DNA of 64,000 nt from Aliikangiella coralliicola. GTDB lineage: Bacteria > Pseudomonadota > Gammaproteobacteria > Enterobacterales > Kangiellaceae. Below, piece after piece: positions 27,584-37,600 of the stretch; the stretch's first letter is position 1, and each line of letters opens with the position of its first letter. The stretch is taken from contig NZ_ML660166.1 in assembly GCF_007004725.1 (NCBI RefSeq), forward strand, positions 479,225-543,224. The letters are read 5' to 3'. The notes under the pieces are model-generated. The model was not told the origin of the DNA. It did not search any database and saw only the letters and a program-made list of their open reading frames with translations. The position numbers and the translations under genes are program-made.

Positions 27584-29212
27584 CTAACTATAAACATCAA
27601 CTAACTTATCCGTCACCAATCCAACCTCCTCAGTAACAGCTTCCTCAGCAACCGACTCCCCTTCACCATTCACACCCCCATCATTTCCCTCTTTATCGGT
27701 CTCAGCCATATCACTTTGATCACCAGTTCCATCTTGCTTCACTGAAGCTTCTCCCATATTAATTCCTTGCTGCTGCAGCATTTCTTTTAATTTAGGCAGA
27801 TTTTCTTCCAGCGCCTCCCTTGTAGACGCGTTCGAAACCTGAAACATGATATTAGTTTCGCCGTTGTGCTGTTGCACTTTGACACTCAATGGCCCCATTT
27901 CAGGCGGGTCCATCATAATTTCCGCACTTGAAAGGGCTTGTTTAAACATCCATTGAATTCTCATCGCCAGATTAGGTGAAAAATCTTTTTTAAGATTTAA
28001 TCCCTGATTAAACTCAGATCCGGCCTGCAGTTTTTGGGTGACAGGTAGCTCGGCTGCTTTTAATTCCGCAGCTGGTTGTGATATTGGCGATAATTCCTGC
28101 ATCAATGCAGGAGACTCAACTTTGGCACTATGCGATACACTCGCCGGGTTGAAAATATGGTTCTCAGTTCTGGCTGCTCTGAGTAATTTGTTAGCGAGCA
28201 TTTGTTCGCTGTTTTGTTTGTCGGCAAAGAGTGAATTAATTCGATTTTCGTTTTTTAAAAACGCCAGTTCTTCCAGGTTATTGTCTAATTTAAATGTGTC
28301 AGCCTTATGTAAGCTAGAATTTGAAAGCTCATTTTTAAAATCAACGACTTTCACATCGCTATTTTTTACTTCTCCAGGTTTGCCCTCACCAGCTTTTATC
28401 AACGCTTGCGCCAGCCCCTCTTTTTGATTTTCTTGTTTGAGTGAAGCAGTAAAAGGAGATACAGAATGTTTGTTTTTTTCCGTTTTATCACTGCCAAAAA
28501 CTTGCGTTAATTCTGCTTGAGCCACACTCTCTTCTTTTGAAAGTTTCGCACCATTAGTCAGACCAGCTTTAATGCTATCGATATTTGAATGCCTCATCTT
28601 CAACTCTTCATTAGCATTCAAATTAGTACCTTGTCTAATCAGTTTATCGTCACCATGCAGTGCCTGTTTAACGCCGTTAGCAGATATCATCTGGTCAGAT
28701 AACGTCGCCTTTTCGGTTTTACTCTGCAAACCATCTAAAAGCGAATTTCCATTTGCGATAATATTTTTACCGTCGATATTTTTTTCTGTGGCGTTTTTTC
28801 CTGTGCTATCTGCCCCTGTTTCTTCCAGTAAGCCTTTTCCAAGAAGACTTGGGTCAACACCAACCTGCCCATGCTTAATTTTGGATGCACCGCCTGTCAG
28901 CGAAACTCCGTTAGTAAATCCCTCGCCATCTCCGGGCGGAAATACCTTGCCCTGCAAAGCGGAAATATTCGCCGCTTCGCCGCCTTCAGCAATAGAATGT
29001 AAACTCCCGCGGCCAAGCAAAGAAAGACTCTCAGCAGGTAAAATAGAAGAACTCAATATTTCTGCGAATTCTAACTCTGTATTTTCTGCCAGTTTGTTAT
29101 TGATATCTAAGGAAAAAATTCCGCCTAAACTATTATTTTGGCCTTTCTCTGACCCATTAGACAGAAGTGACAGATTGAGAATACTGGTTGATGTAAATGA
29201 ATTCATTGGCAT
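27584..29212 (-). CDS. fliK: Flagellar hook-length control protein FliK
   Basis: A 542-residue protein with a long, low-conservation N-terminal ruler rich in Ser, Asn, Lys and Leu, and a conserved C-terminal switch domain near 400-490 (MRIQWMFKQALSSAEIMMDP, PPEMGPLSVKVQQHNGETNI, LKEMLQQQGINMGEASV). It measures the hook and triggers FlhB to change export specificity. The acidic tail after about 490 is extra. A good sigma-54 site 44 bp upstream implies independent expression as an early/middle gene. Confidence 0.93.
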   Translation of the reverse strand: MPMNSFTSTSILNLSLLSNGSEKGQNNSLGGIFSLDINNKLAENTELEFAEILSSSILPAESLSLLGRGSLHSIAEGGEAANISALQGKVFPPGDGEGFTNGVSLTGGASKIKHGQVGVDPSLLGKGLLEETGADSTGKNATEKNIDGKNIIANGNSLLDGLQSKTEKATLSDQMISANGVKQALHGDDKLIRQGTNLNANEELKMRHSNIDSIKAGLTNGAKLSKEESVAQAELTQVFGSDKTEKNKHSVSPFTASLKQENQKEGLAQALIKAGEGKPGEVKNSDVKVVDFKNELSNSSLHKADTFKLDNNLEELAFLKNENRINSLFADKQNSEQMLANKLLRAARTENHIFNPASVSHSAKVESPALMQELSPISQPAAELKAAELPVTQKLQAGSEFNQGLNLKKDFSPNLAMRIQWMFKQALSSAEIMMDPPEMGPLSVKVQQHNGETNIMFQVSNASTREALEENLPKLKEMLQQQGINMGEASVKQDGTGDQSDMAETDKEGNDGGVNGEGESVAEEAVTEEVGLVTDKLVDVYS

Positions 29213-29255
29213 TCACTCAAGTTAATAACGAGGTTCTGTTAGCTTTAATCAATAA

Positions 29256-29272
29256 AGCAATCTTGATGCCAA
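29256..29272 (-). promoter_or_regulatory. Sigma-54-type promoter of fliK
   Basis: The minus strand reads TTGGCATCAAGATTGCT, with the exact GG-10-GC spacing and near-consensus TGGCA and TTGCT blocks. The predicted start is near 29246, about 34 nt before the fliK ATG. Confidence 0.65.
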
Positions 29273-29421
29273 ACATTCGCCGATTCTTAAACAAGCCGTT
29301 ATCGGTGCCACTACCCAGGGAAAAATTGGTGGGATTAACAAGCGCAATAAATTGGGAAGTTTTCGTTGGTGCGAACTAACTCAAGTCGATCAGTGTGAAT
29401 CCAGTTTTTCGCATTCAGAGA

Positions 29422-29781
29422 TTATGATGATAATAATTGACCAATTTCAATTTTAAAAACCTCAAATGCCTGAGTGATATCCTCAACCTGAATTGACAGG
29501 TTTTCCAATTGATTATTACGGGCATTCGTTTCTAGTAATTCACAAAGTTGAGCAAGGTTTTTAGCACCGACATTTTTGCTACTTCCTTTCAGGCTGTGCG
29601 CAGTTCTGCGAATAATATCACTATCGTCTGTCACTTCCGAATGACTCCGCTCGGCAATCTCAGAAAGTTCCTGAATTTTGATCACACTATCACTAAAGTA
29701 TGTTTCCAACAACATACCAATGTCATCGCCCATAATGAGCTTAAGCTCGTCAATTATCTGAAGGTCAAGAGCAGCGGACAA
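29422..29781 (-). CDS. hptB: Histidine phosphotransfer protein HptB-like
   Basis: A 119-residue HPt domain with phospho-acceptor His62 in RRTAHSLKGSSKNVGAKNLA. In Pseudomonas aeruginosa, HptB takes phosphate from several hybrid kinases and passes it to HsbR, linking surface/biofilm signalling to flagellar gene control. The next two genes upstream here are HsbR and HsbA homologues in the same order as PA3345-PA3347, which supports the name. It follows hsbR after 13 bp and is the last gene of that set. No hybrid kinase is in the window. Confidence 0.82.
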   Translation of the reverse strand: MSAALDLQIIDELKLIMGDDIGMLLETYFSDSVIKIQELSEIAERSHSEVTDDSDIIRRTAHSLKGSSKNVGAKNLAQLCELLETNARNNQLENLSIQVEDITQAFEVFKIEIGQLLSS

Positions 29782-29794
29782 TGGTTTCTCCTAA

Positions 29795-31498
29795 TCAGGA
29801 TTCGTCTTCCGGATCTTTTGCATGCCACCGATAAACCGCTCTGATACGTCGCCCATCATCAAAATGTTCTATCGATTCACACAAATTCATCAACAGTGGC
29901 AAACCTCTGCCGCTATAGTGTTTACTGCCACTTTTAATCACTTTCTTAAAATCAAACCCTTTACCACTATCAACAAACTCAAATATTATCTCACCACCGT
30001 CTTTTAATGGCCGATGATCAACTTCCACTTTGACAAAGCCTTCTCTTAGCGAGACCAGCCCTTCGGTTCTCATTTGATAATATTTAGCAAAGCCTTCACT
30101 GCCGCTTTTTATTTCAGAATCTAACCCTAACACGCCATGCTCAAGTGCGTTGTTGTAGAGTTCAGATAAAACGGTAAATATACGTGAACGGTGCGGTGTT
30201 AACTCTCTACATTCCAATAAAGTTTGTAGCAAAAGTGGAATAGGGTCGAATTTACCGAGCGACTTTCCGCGTAAACATAAACTAAAATTGGAGTCGAGTG
30301 TTCCAGTTTGCGCGTGAACTTCATCATCGTCTGCAGCTGTCTGTTGCTCCAGGTGATGATGTGGGAAAGCCACTTCAATCAGGCTTAAATCATCGCCCTG
30401 TTCAGCATCGTGGGTAAACTCGACGATTTGGTCAATAAGTGCACTACATAAGTTATCAATTTTCAAATTATTTTGAATAAAATGCAGCATCCTTTCTTCG
30501 CCGTACATTTCGCCTTGTTCATTAGTCGACTCAATGATTCCATCGGTGACAGCTAACAACTTGTGTTTTTTTGAAAAACTGAAAACTTGAGGATTGACTT
30601 TGAACCGTTGCGGTGACTGAACGCCTAAAGGTAAATGATTGGAATGGACTTGTTCTACATCGCCAGACTCAAGGTCGATTATGTAAGCTTGCGGCGCACC
30701 AGCATTCCAGATAGTAATACGCTCATCCAGTGCATCGATGTCAGCAACAACTACACAACAAAAAACACCACGTGGCAAAACCGAATGCAAGCGAGTGTTC
30801 ATTTCCGTCATCACATCGGGAATAACAAAGCCTTTTTTTGTCATTCCATAAAAAATTTCTGAAGTCGGCATGGCACCAATCGCAGCCGGCAAACCATGAC
30901 CGGTAAAATCAGCCAACATTAATCGCATTCCACCCATCGGCGTTTCAGCAGCTAACATCAAATCACCATTAAATATTGACATCGGCGATAAATGGTAATT
31001 GATGTTACCGGCAGCCAGACATCCTCGGTGAGCGATGTTATTAAAGATTTTTTTTGCGGCTTCCTGTTCCTGAATTAAATGATCATTGTGAAATTGAATT
31101 TCTGACTTTTGTTGTTCAATAGTTTCATAAAGATTGGCAATTCTTGAAAAAGCGTCAACTTTGGCTTTGATAATAATTCGATTAATTGGTTTGGAAACAA
31201 AGTCATCACCACCGCAATCAATACACTTGGCTAAATCGTAAGCATCAGTTAAGGAAGTTAGAAATATAATAGGAACCCAACGAGACTGTTCTCCGCGAGT
31301 AATTGCAGACGCCACTTCATAGCCATCGATGTCGGGCATCAATATATCAAGAAATACCAGGGAGGGAGAGTGCCGGAAAAAAAAGTCGATTGCCTGGTTA
31401 CCGGTCTCAGCTTGAACAACTTCATGTCCTTCTTGTTCAAGCACCTTCGACAGGATCAGCCGCTCAACGCTATTATCATCAGCAATTAAGATTTTCAA
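29795..31498 (-). CDS. hsbR: HsbR-like response regulator with PP2C phosphatase and kinase-like domain
   Basis: A 567-residue protein with a receiver domain (phospho-acceptor Asp51 in LVFLDILMPDIDG), a PP2C/SpoIIE phosphatase at about 150-380 (LMLADFTGHGLPAAIGAMP, KLLAVTDGIIE), and a GHKL anti-sigma-kinase-type domain at the C-terminus (LSELYNNALEHG, EFVDSGKGFD). In Pseudomonas, HsbR phosphorylates or dephosphorylates the STAS protein HsbA depending on its receiver state. All three domains have their key residues. It is flanked by hsbA upstream (21 bp) and hptB downstream. Confidence 0.88.
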   Translation of the reverse strand: MKILIADDNSVERLILSKVLEQEGHEVVQAETGNQAIDFFFRHSPSLVFLDILMPDIDGYEVASAITRGEQSRWVPIIFLTSLTDAYDLAKCIDCGGDDFVSKPINRIIIKAKVDAFSRIANLYETIEQQKSEIQFHNDHLIQEQEAAKKIFNNIAHRGCLAAGNINYHLSPMSIFNGDLMLAAETPMGGMRLMLADFTGHGLPAAIGAMPTSEIFYGMTKKGFVIPDVMTEMNTRLHSVLPRGVFCCVVVADIDALDERITIWNAGAPQAYIIDLESGDVEQVHSNHLPLGVQSPQRFKVNPQVFSFSKKHKLLAVTDGIIESTNEQGEMYGEERMLHFIQNNLKIDNLCSALIDQIVEFTHDAEQGDDLSLIEVAFPHHHLEQQTAADDDEVHAQTGTLDSNFSLCLRGKSLGKFDPIPLLLQTLLECRELTPHRSRIFTVLSELYNNALEHGVLGLDSEIKSGSEGFAKYYQMRTEGLVSLREGFVKVEVDHRPLKDGGEIIFEFVDSGKGFDFKKVIKSGSKHYSGRGLPLLMNLCESIEHFDDGRRIRAVYRWHAKDPEDES

Positions 31499-31519
31499 TT
31501 GTTCAAATTCAAAACATGA

Positions 31520-31822
31520 CTATATTTTAAAGAGCTGTTCAAAATTGGAAATAGTCAAAATTTTTCTAATATCTTCGTTACAATTTTTAAGTGTGATATT
31601 GGCGGTATCTCCCCCGGCATGATCTCTCAACAGGAGCAACATCCCTAGTGCAGAACTATCCAGATAGGTAGTATCTACCATATCAACAATGATCTCAGAC
31701 GGCGTAGGAGTGAGCTTCTCGTAGGAATCTCTGAACGCTTGATGGGCACTAAAATCAAACCGGCCATTTATCGTAATAGTAAGCACTTTTCCATCGGCAG
31801 AAAGATTGGAACCTACTGACAT
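31520..31822 (-). CDS. hsbA: HsbA-like STAS anti-sigma factor antagonist
   Basis: A 100-residue STAS domain with the phosphorylatable Ser in TTYLDSSALGMLLLLRDHA (Ser56/57). In Pseudomonas, HsbA binds FlgM or a diguanylate cyclase according to its phosphorylation, balancing swimming and biofilm formation. The hsbR partner is immediately downstream. A weak hairpin (31854-31860 with 31869-31875) lies in the 136-bp leader. Confidence 0.85.
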   Translation of the reverse strand: MSVGSNLSADGKVLTITINGRFDFSAHQAFRDSYEKLTPTPSEIIVDMVDTTYLDSSALGMLLLLRDHAGGDTANITLKNCNEDIRKILTISNFEQLFKI

Positions 31823-31853
31823 TATCTAACCCCTTTTCATTTTTTACGTTAAT

Positions 31854-31875
31854 AAACCTTTGTTATCGAAGGTTT
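31854..31875 (-). terminator. Possible hairpin between cheB and hsbA
   Basis: Seven-bp arms AAACCTT and AAGGTTT enclose an 8-nt loop. The run of T after the stem on the minus strand is short, so this could be a weak terminator for the che genes or a leader structure for hsbA. Confidence 0.3.
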
Positions 31876-31958
31876 TTCAGAAAATTCACACTGCTTTAAG
31901 CATAGAGCAATCTGAGGTTTTTGACTAATTTTTTTTTCAAACCTGTGAACCACAACAA

Positions 31959-33011
31959 TTACAACCTCGAAATGAGATAGCCGCCAATCTTACCAAGCGC
32001 TAAAATCTTGTCGGCGGCGCCTAATTTTACAGCAGCGCCAGGCATTCCCCAAACCACGCTGGTTTCCTCATTTTGCGCAATTGTGGTCGCTCCACATTGT
32101 TTTAAATTGAGTAATCCCTGGGCACCATCTTGCCCCATTCCCGTTAACAGTGTCGCGATACAACGCGACCCAACCGCTTCTGCGACGGAGTCGAATAATA
32201 CATCAACGGAAGGCTTATGCCTATTAACTGGATCGGCATCACTTAAGTCAGCCCAAAGTGTTCTATTATTCCCGCGCCCTTTAACTTTAATCGTCATGTG
32301 CATATGTCCAGGTGCAAGATAAGCGTGACCATAACTGAGCTTCTGTGGACTTCTTACTTCTTGCACAACCATCTTCGATTCATTATGGAGTCTTTTGGCG
32401 TAGGAAGTAGAAAATACATCAGGGATATGTTGAGCCATCACAATCGGCGGTAAATTATCCGGCAGCCGTGTGACAATGGAATGAATGGCTTCGGTTCCAC
32501 CTGTCGACGCGCCGATTGCAATCAAATCGATTAAATGACGATCTTGTTTTACCTCTAAATTAGTCTGCGGTTTTTCTGGACTTTTCTCGAGCACTCCTGC
32601 ATTGCAATGGGCAGCAGCTTTTACTTTTTCAATCAAATCGTCGGCGAGTTCCTGCAACTTTTCTTTTACTTCCGAACTCGGTTTCGCAACAAAATCAAAA
32701 GCCCCCGATGTCAGCGCCTGCATAGTGACTTCCGCTCCGGCATGAGTGAGCGTTGAAACCATAATGACCGGCATAGGGCGTAGCCGCATAATATTTTTTA
32801 AGAAAGTAATGCCGTCCATTTTAGGCATTTCAACATCTAACGTGAGTACATCTGGATTATATTTTTTAATTTTCTCGCGAGCATCAAAGGGATCTTCCGC
32901 AGTGCCGACCACTTTAATTTCACTATCATTTTCCAGGATCTGAGTGAGTAGCACCCGAATGAAAGCAGAATCATCGACCACAAGCACTTTGATTTGTCGT
33001 TTTTTCATCAT
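31959..33011 (-). CDS. cheB: Chemotaxis methylesterase CheB, second system
   Basis: A 350-residue CheB with a receiver domain (phospho-acceptor Asp59 in LTLDVEMPKMDG) and a methylesterase domain with GASTGGTEAI, AQHIPDVF and GMGQDGAQG motifs carrying the catalytic Ser, His and Asp. It is the last gene of the second che cluster, 74 bp after cheD. It differs clearly from the flagellar-cluster CheB and is presumably dedicated to the eight-PAS receptor system. Confidence 0.94.
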   Translation of the reverse strand: MMKKRQIKVLVVDDSAFIRVLLTQILENDSEIKVVGTAEDPFDAREKIKKYNPDVLTLDVEMPKMDGITFLKNIMRLRPMPVIMVSTLTHAGAEVTMQALTSGAFDFVAKPSSEVKEKLQELADDLIEKVKAAAHCNAGVLEKSPEKPQTNLEVKQDRHLIDLIAIGASTGGTEAIHSIVTRLPDNLPPIVMAQHIPDVFSTSYAKRLHNESKMVVQEVRSPQKLSYGHAYLAPGHMHMTIKVKGRGNNRTLWADLSDADPVNRHKPSVDVLFDSVAEAVGSRCIATLLTGMGQDGAQGLLNLKQCGATTIAQNEETSVVWGMPGAAVKLGAADKILALGKIGGYLISRL

Positions 33012-33085
33012 GTCTGGTTTTCTGCCTTTACTGAGCAGTATATTTTCAATCTGTTGCTAACCGTTCAACTAATCGAATAATTCAA

Positions 33086-33721
33086 TTAATCGAACAACTC
33101 AACATCTCCCGCCACTTCCTGTTTAGAAATTCGACTAAAGTAATTTTCATCTCGATCTTCAATAGTCGAATTATGTTTGCTGTAAAGTTTTTTAATAAGC
33201 ACCTTTCCTGTTTTTGGAAAATAAACGACCTTTCTAGGGTACATGCCGCCAACATCTTCCGCCACTAAATTAAGCTTTTCCACTTCAATATATTCCTTCG
33301 CGAATGCGATATTTCGCTTTCCGACATCCATCATTCCACGCATCACCTTACCACCGCCAAATATCTTTATTTCTAGTTTTTCGCGGCGTCCACCATTACG
33401 TAAAATATCGTTAATCATTTGCTCCATTGCAAAGTTACCATAACGCGCGGCGCTACTGAGCCCTTCAAAGTCGGTGTTATCCCCCTGTACAGGCAGCATA
33501 AAGTGATTCATTCCGCCAAGACCCGATCCAGGATCTCGAATGCAAGCAGAGATACATGAACCTAGTACTGTTGTGATTGCCTCGTTGTGCATGGTTACAT
33601 AAAACTCACCAGGCAATATTTTAGCGGTTGGTAGCCCGGTATTTTTATCCCAATAGCGATTGATGTGATTGAATTCCTGCCAGCAGGAAGGAAGATTTTC
33701 TCTACTAAAGCCAACTGCCAT
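33086..33721 (-). CDS. cheD: Chemoreceptor glutamine deamidase CheD
   Basis: A protein of about 211 residues with the CheD signature TTVLGSCISACIRD (catalytic Cys) and GGMNHFMLP (catalytic His), plus IKIFGGGKVM. It deamidates receptor glutamines and can be sequestered by CheC- or CheY-type partners. ATG 33721 has a GGCGAG ribosome site six bases upstream. An in-frame TTG at 33727 would overlap cheR by 4 bp. Coupling with cheR is likely either way. Confidence 0.93.
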   Translation of the reverse strand: MAVGFSRENLPSCWQEFNHINRYWDKNTGLPTAKILPGEFYVTMHNEAITTVLGSCISACIRDPGSGLGGMNHFMLPVQGDNTDFEGLSSAARYGNFAMEQMINDILRNGGRREKLEIKIFGGGKVMRGMMDVGKRNIAFAKEYIEVEKLNLVAEDVGGMYPRKVVYFPKTGKVLIKKLYSKHNSTIEDRDENYFSRISKQEVAGDVELFD

Positions 33722-33723
33722 CT

Positions 33724-34566
33724 TCAACTCGCCTTTCTGAAGGTTGTTTTTCCCAGTGGTGTAAACAATCGTTTATTTGCGCTTAAATTTTCAGAATGGC
33801 CCAACATCAAAATACCATTATCTGAAAGTAGACCAGCAAAGCGATTGACTAGATTTTGCTGTGTTTCCTTATCAAAATAAATCAATACGTTTCTGCAGAT
33901 AATCAGATCGAGTGGTCCCTTCATCGGCCACTCTTCCATCAAGTTGAGTTGTTTGAAAAAAATATACTCTCTCAATCTCGGACTAATTTTCCACTCTTCC
34001 GCTTTGCAATCGTCAGTTTGCCTAAACCACTTTTCATATTTTTGTTCAATATTTTTTATTTTCTCTGACTGATAAATACCGCGACGACAACTTTCTAAAA
34101 CATTGGTATCTAAATCTGTCGCGAGAATTTTAAAGTCTATCCCTAGCGGTTTATTTGCTTGGCCTTGCCACACCATGGATAAAGAATAAGGCTCTTCACC
34201 GGTTGAGCAACCCGCAGACCAGAAACGAATACGCTTTTGGTTCTTTTGAAATAGTTCAGGAAAATAGATTTTCTGTAAAAATTCAAAATGATGGTTTTCC
34301 CGAAAAAAGTGAGTCAGGTTTGTGGTCAGAGAATTAATAAAATTAACCTTTTCTTCCTCGTCTTCTATAACCCTGTCGAGGTAAAGATCAAAATCTCTTA
34401 AACCGAGTTTTCTCAACCTGCGAGCTAACCTTGAATAAACCATATCGGTTTTTCGACTCGATAACTTTATTCCAGACAGCTCGTCGATTAATTCAACCAC
34501 GCGATCAAAGTTTTCGTGAGTAAAATTAAATTCACGATTAAAAATTGGTTCTTTTTTGTTGAGCAT
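33724..34566 (-). CDS. cheR: Chemotaxis protein methyltransferase CheR
   Basis: A 280-residue SAM-dependent methyltransferase. The N-terminal helical domain includes LTHFFRENHHFEFL. The SAM-binding motif is WSAGCSTGEEPYSLSM, and the later motifs ILATDLDTNVL and DLIICRNVLIYFD are present. It methylates receptor glutamates for adaptation. It is the only cheR in the window, so it may serve both chemosensory systems unless another lies elsewhere in the genome. It is 98 bp downstream of the receptor. Confidence 0.95.
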   Translation of the reverse strand: MLNKKEPIFNREFNFTHENFDRVVELIDELSGIKLSSRKTDMVYSRLARRLRKLGLRDFDLYLDRVIEDEEEKVNFINSLTTNLTHFFRENHHFEFLQKIYFPELFQKNQKRIRFWSAGCSTGEEPYSLSMVWQGQANKPLGIDFKILATDLDTNVLESCRRGIYQSEKIKNIEQKYEKWFRQTDDCKAEEWKISPRLREYIFFKQLNLMEEWPMKGPLDLIICRNVLIYFDKETQQNLVNRFAGLLSDNGILMLGHSENLSANKRLFTPLGKTTFRKAS

Positions 34567-34664
34567 TTTTTATCGCGTCTTTCCATTGTTCATGCTGTTT
34601 ATTTCAAGCAACGGTTTATTTCAATTGTTCTTTTTGCACTTCTCCTAAAGTATCTGCTTGCCGG

Positions 34665-37600
34665 TTAAAACTCTTCCCACTCTTCATCGGAAGATACTTG
34701 TGGTGAACGTCGCTTAACAGGCGCACTTTCTGCATTTGAAGAAGCCCGCTTTACTGGAGAAATAATTTCACCGCTACGCTTACCACTCTCATCCCCGGTT
34801 TTGAAAAAGCTCATTAGTTCCATCAGGTTGCCCGCTTGCTCATTAAGCGACTCAGCAGATGCGGCAGCTTGCTCAACTAACGCGGAATTTTGCTGAGTCA
34901 TATTATCCATTTGACTGATTGCCTGATTAACCTGCTCGATTCCTGAGGCCTGTTCTTCACTTGCACCGGAAATCTCTTTCACCAACTGACTGACGTTGCG
35001 AACTGAATCAACGATATCATTCAGTTTCTGTCCAGAATCATTGACTAGTTGGCTGCCTTGATCAACCTTGCTGACGCTATTGCTGATGAGTGATTTAATG
35101 TCCTTTGCAGCGCTGGCACTTCTTTGCGCTAAGTTACGAACCTCAGCCGCAACTACCGCAAATCCACGTCCTTGATCGCCGGCCCTCGCTGCCTCAACTG
35201 CGGCGTTGAGTGCTAGTAAATTTGTTTGGAAAGCGATTTCATCAATGACGCTGATAATGTCTGAAATTTCTCTCGACGCGTCGTTAATTTCCTTCATTGC
35301 TTTAATTGCTTCGGTAACAACTTGACCGCCGCTTTCTGCTAGTTGCATGGTGTCAGAAGACAACTTGTTGGCTTTACCTGCAGACTCAGCGTTTTCTTTT
35401 ACTGTACCGGTTAGCTCTTCCATACTAGAAGCCGTTTCTTCCAGACTTGATGCTTGTTCCTCAGTGCGCTGGCTCAAATCGGTGTTGCCTTGAGAAATTT
35501 CTTTCGAGGAGCTGGAAACATGACTGGAGGCTTCCATAATTTCTCCAACCATGTTGCGCAAGTTATCAATGCTAGTGTTAATTGAACTTTGCAAATCTTT
35601 GAACATGCCGTGGTAATTCCCTTCCATGCTTTGTTGCAAATTACCAGCCGCTAATTGCTCCAAAGATTTTTGGCAATTATCAATCGGCTCTACCACGGTA
35701 TCCAACATTGAATTGACACCGAGTGATAAGTTCTTCATAAATCCTTCAAAGGACTCTGCATCTAATCTTTCGGTTAACTCACCGCGAGACGCCTTGGCAA
35801 TTAGCTCCTCTACCTGTTCTTGTGCATTTACTTGTTCGGTGGTATCAATCCATTCAACTGCTGTTCCCAGGTAGTTATCCGATTTATCTTTTAATGCCAC
35901 TGCAATTAGTTTAAACGATAAAGGCCCCACTTTTATATCACTGCTGTAAGGTAAGTTTTCTGGTCTAAGCAACCTTCTTTGATGGGCTGGATTTTTGTGG
36001 AACACGTCAAAGTTTGTTCCAATTAATGTGTCAATATCAAACTGCGGTAATACGGCTTGAATCTCTTTTTCGCGGCGAGACAGCATATTTTTTATTGATG
36101 GGTTTAGATAATTAATGTTACCGTCCGGATCGGCCATCATTAAGTTTGTTGACATTCCTTCAACGGCGGAAATTAGCCGACCAACCTCAACCTCCGCGGC
36201 AATTTGTTCTGTCACATCAGCCCACTCCAAACTGGAACCCACATAATTTCCCTGTGAATCCATAATGGCCGCAACATTTAAGCTAATCGTATTATCGCCC
36301 AGTTTAATATTTGTTTGATAAGGTAAGTTGGCAGGATCGCCTAATAACTTTCGTTGATGAGCGGGGTCTTTGTGGAAATCATCAATACACTTCCCAATCA
36401 TGTAATCTTCGGTTGCTTTAAAGTCTGGCCAGATGGATTGCAACGTGCTTTCCAACTCGCCTAACAGACTCATTGTCGCCGGGTTAGTATAAGTTACTAA
36501 CAGATCTCTATCGACCATCATGGTAGCAGTCTGCGATCCTTCCATTGCCCCCATTAGCCTGGCGACGTCATTATCCGACGCTACTTTAGCCGTGACATCT
36601 GCCCACTCAAGGCTCGCGCCGACATGCTGTCCCTCTACATTAATAATCGCACAAACATTCAATTCTATGGTATTTTCGCCAATACTAATGTTTGTCTTAA
36701 AAGGTAAGTTGGCAGGGTCGCTCAATATTTTTCTCTGGTGCGCAGGGTTTTTATGAAAATCATCGATACACTTACCTAACATATATTCTTCAGTAGGTTG
36801 AAACCCCGGCCAGATAGAAACCATTGCCGACTCTAAGCTTTTCAGTAGTTCATAGGTCGCGTCGTTGCAAAAAGTGATCTTAAGATCTCTATCCACCATC
36901 ATCACAGCGGTTTGTGAACCGAGCACAGCACCTTTCATCCGTGAGGCTTCATGAAAGATTCGAGTTTGCTCCGTGATATCTGTGGCATATTTAACCACTT
37001 TGTAAGGTTTACCATTTAAATCAAAAATGGGGTTATAAGACGCCTGGATCCAAATCTCATTACCACCTTTTCCAATGCGTTTATACTCTCCCGCTTCAAA
37101 TTCACCGCGATTAAGTTTTTCCCAGAACTCTTTGTACTCTGCACTTTCTTTAACACCCGGAGGGGCAAACATACTATGGTGCTTTCCTTGGATTTCTTCC
37201 AGACTATATCCCATTGCGCCCAGGAATATATCATTCGCAATAATTATCGTGCCATCCATATTAAATTCAATGACCGCTTGCGATTTACTGATTGCTTCGA
37301 TTTGCCCCGAGTAGTCCGCATTAGTTAACTTTTGTTCAGTGACATCAGAGGCATATTTGACTACCTTATAAGGCTTACCATTTAAGTCGAAAATTGGATT
37401 ATAGGAAGCCTGTATCCAGACTTCTTTTCCACCTTTTCCAACGCGTTTATATTCTCCCGCTTCAAACTCGCCTCTGTTAAGTTTCTCCCAGAACTCTTTG
37501 TACTCTGCACTTTCTTTAACACCCGGAGGGGCAAACATACTATGGTGCTTTCCTTGGATTTCTTCCAGACTATATCCCATTGCGCCCAGGAATATATCAT

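Noticed and set aside
28572..29225. Long plus-strand frame (217 codons) opposite fliK
   Set aside because: It is the antisense shadow of fliK. The Ser/Pro-rich composition mirrors the fliK codons, and it has no own context.
29288..29300. Sigma-28 -10-like sequence (CCGATAAC) upstream of fliK
   Set aside because: No TAAAG-type -35 lies at the right distance, while a good sigma-54 site is present closer to fliK.
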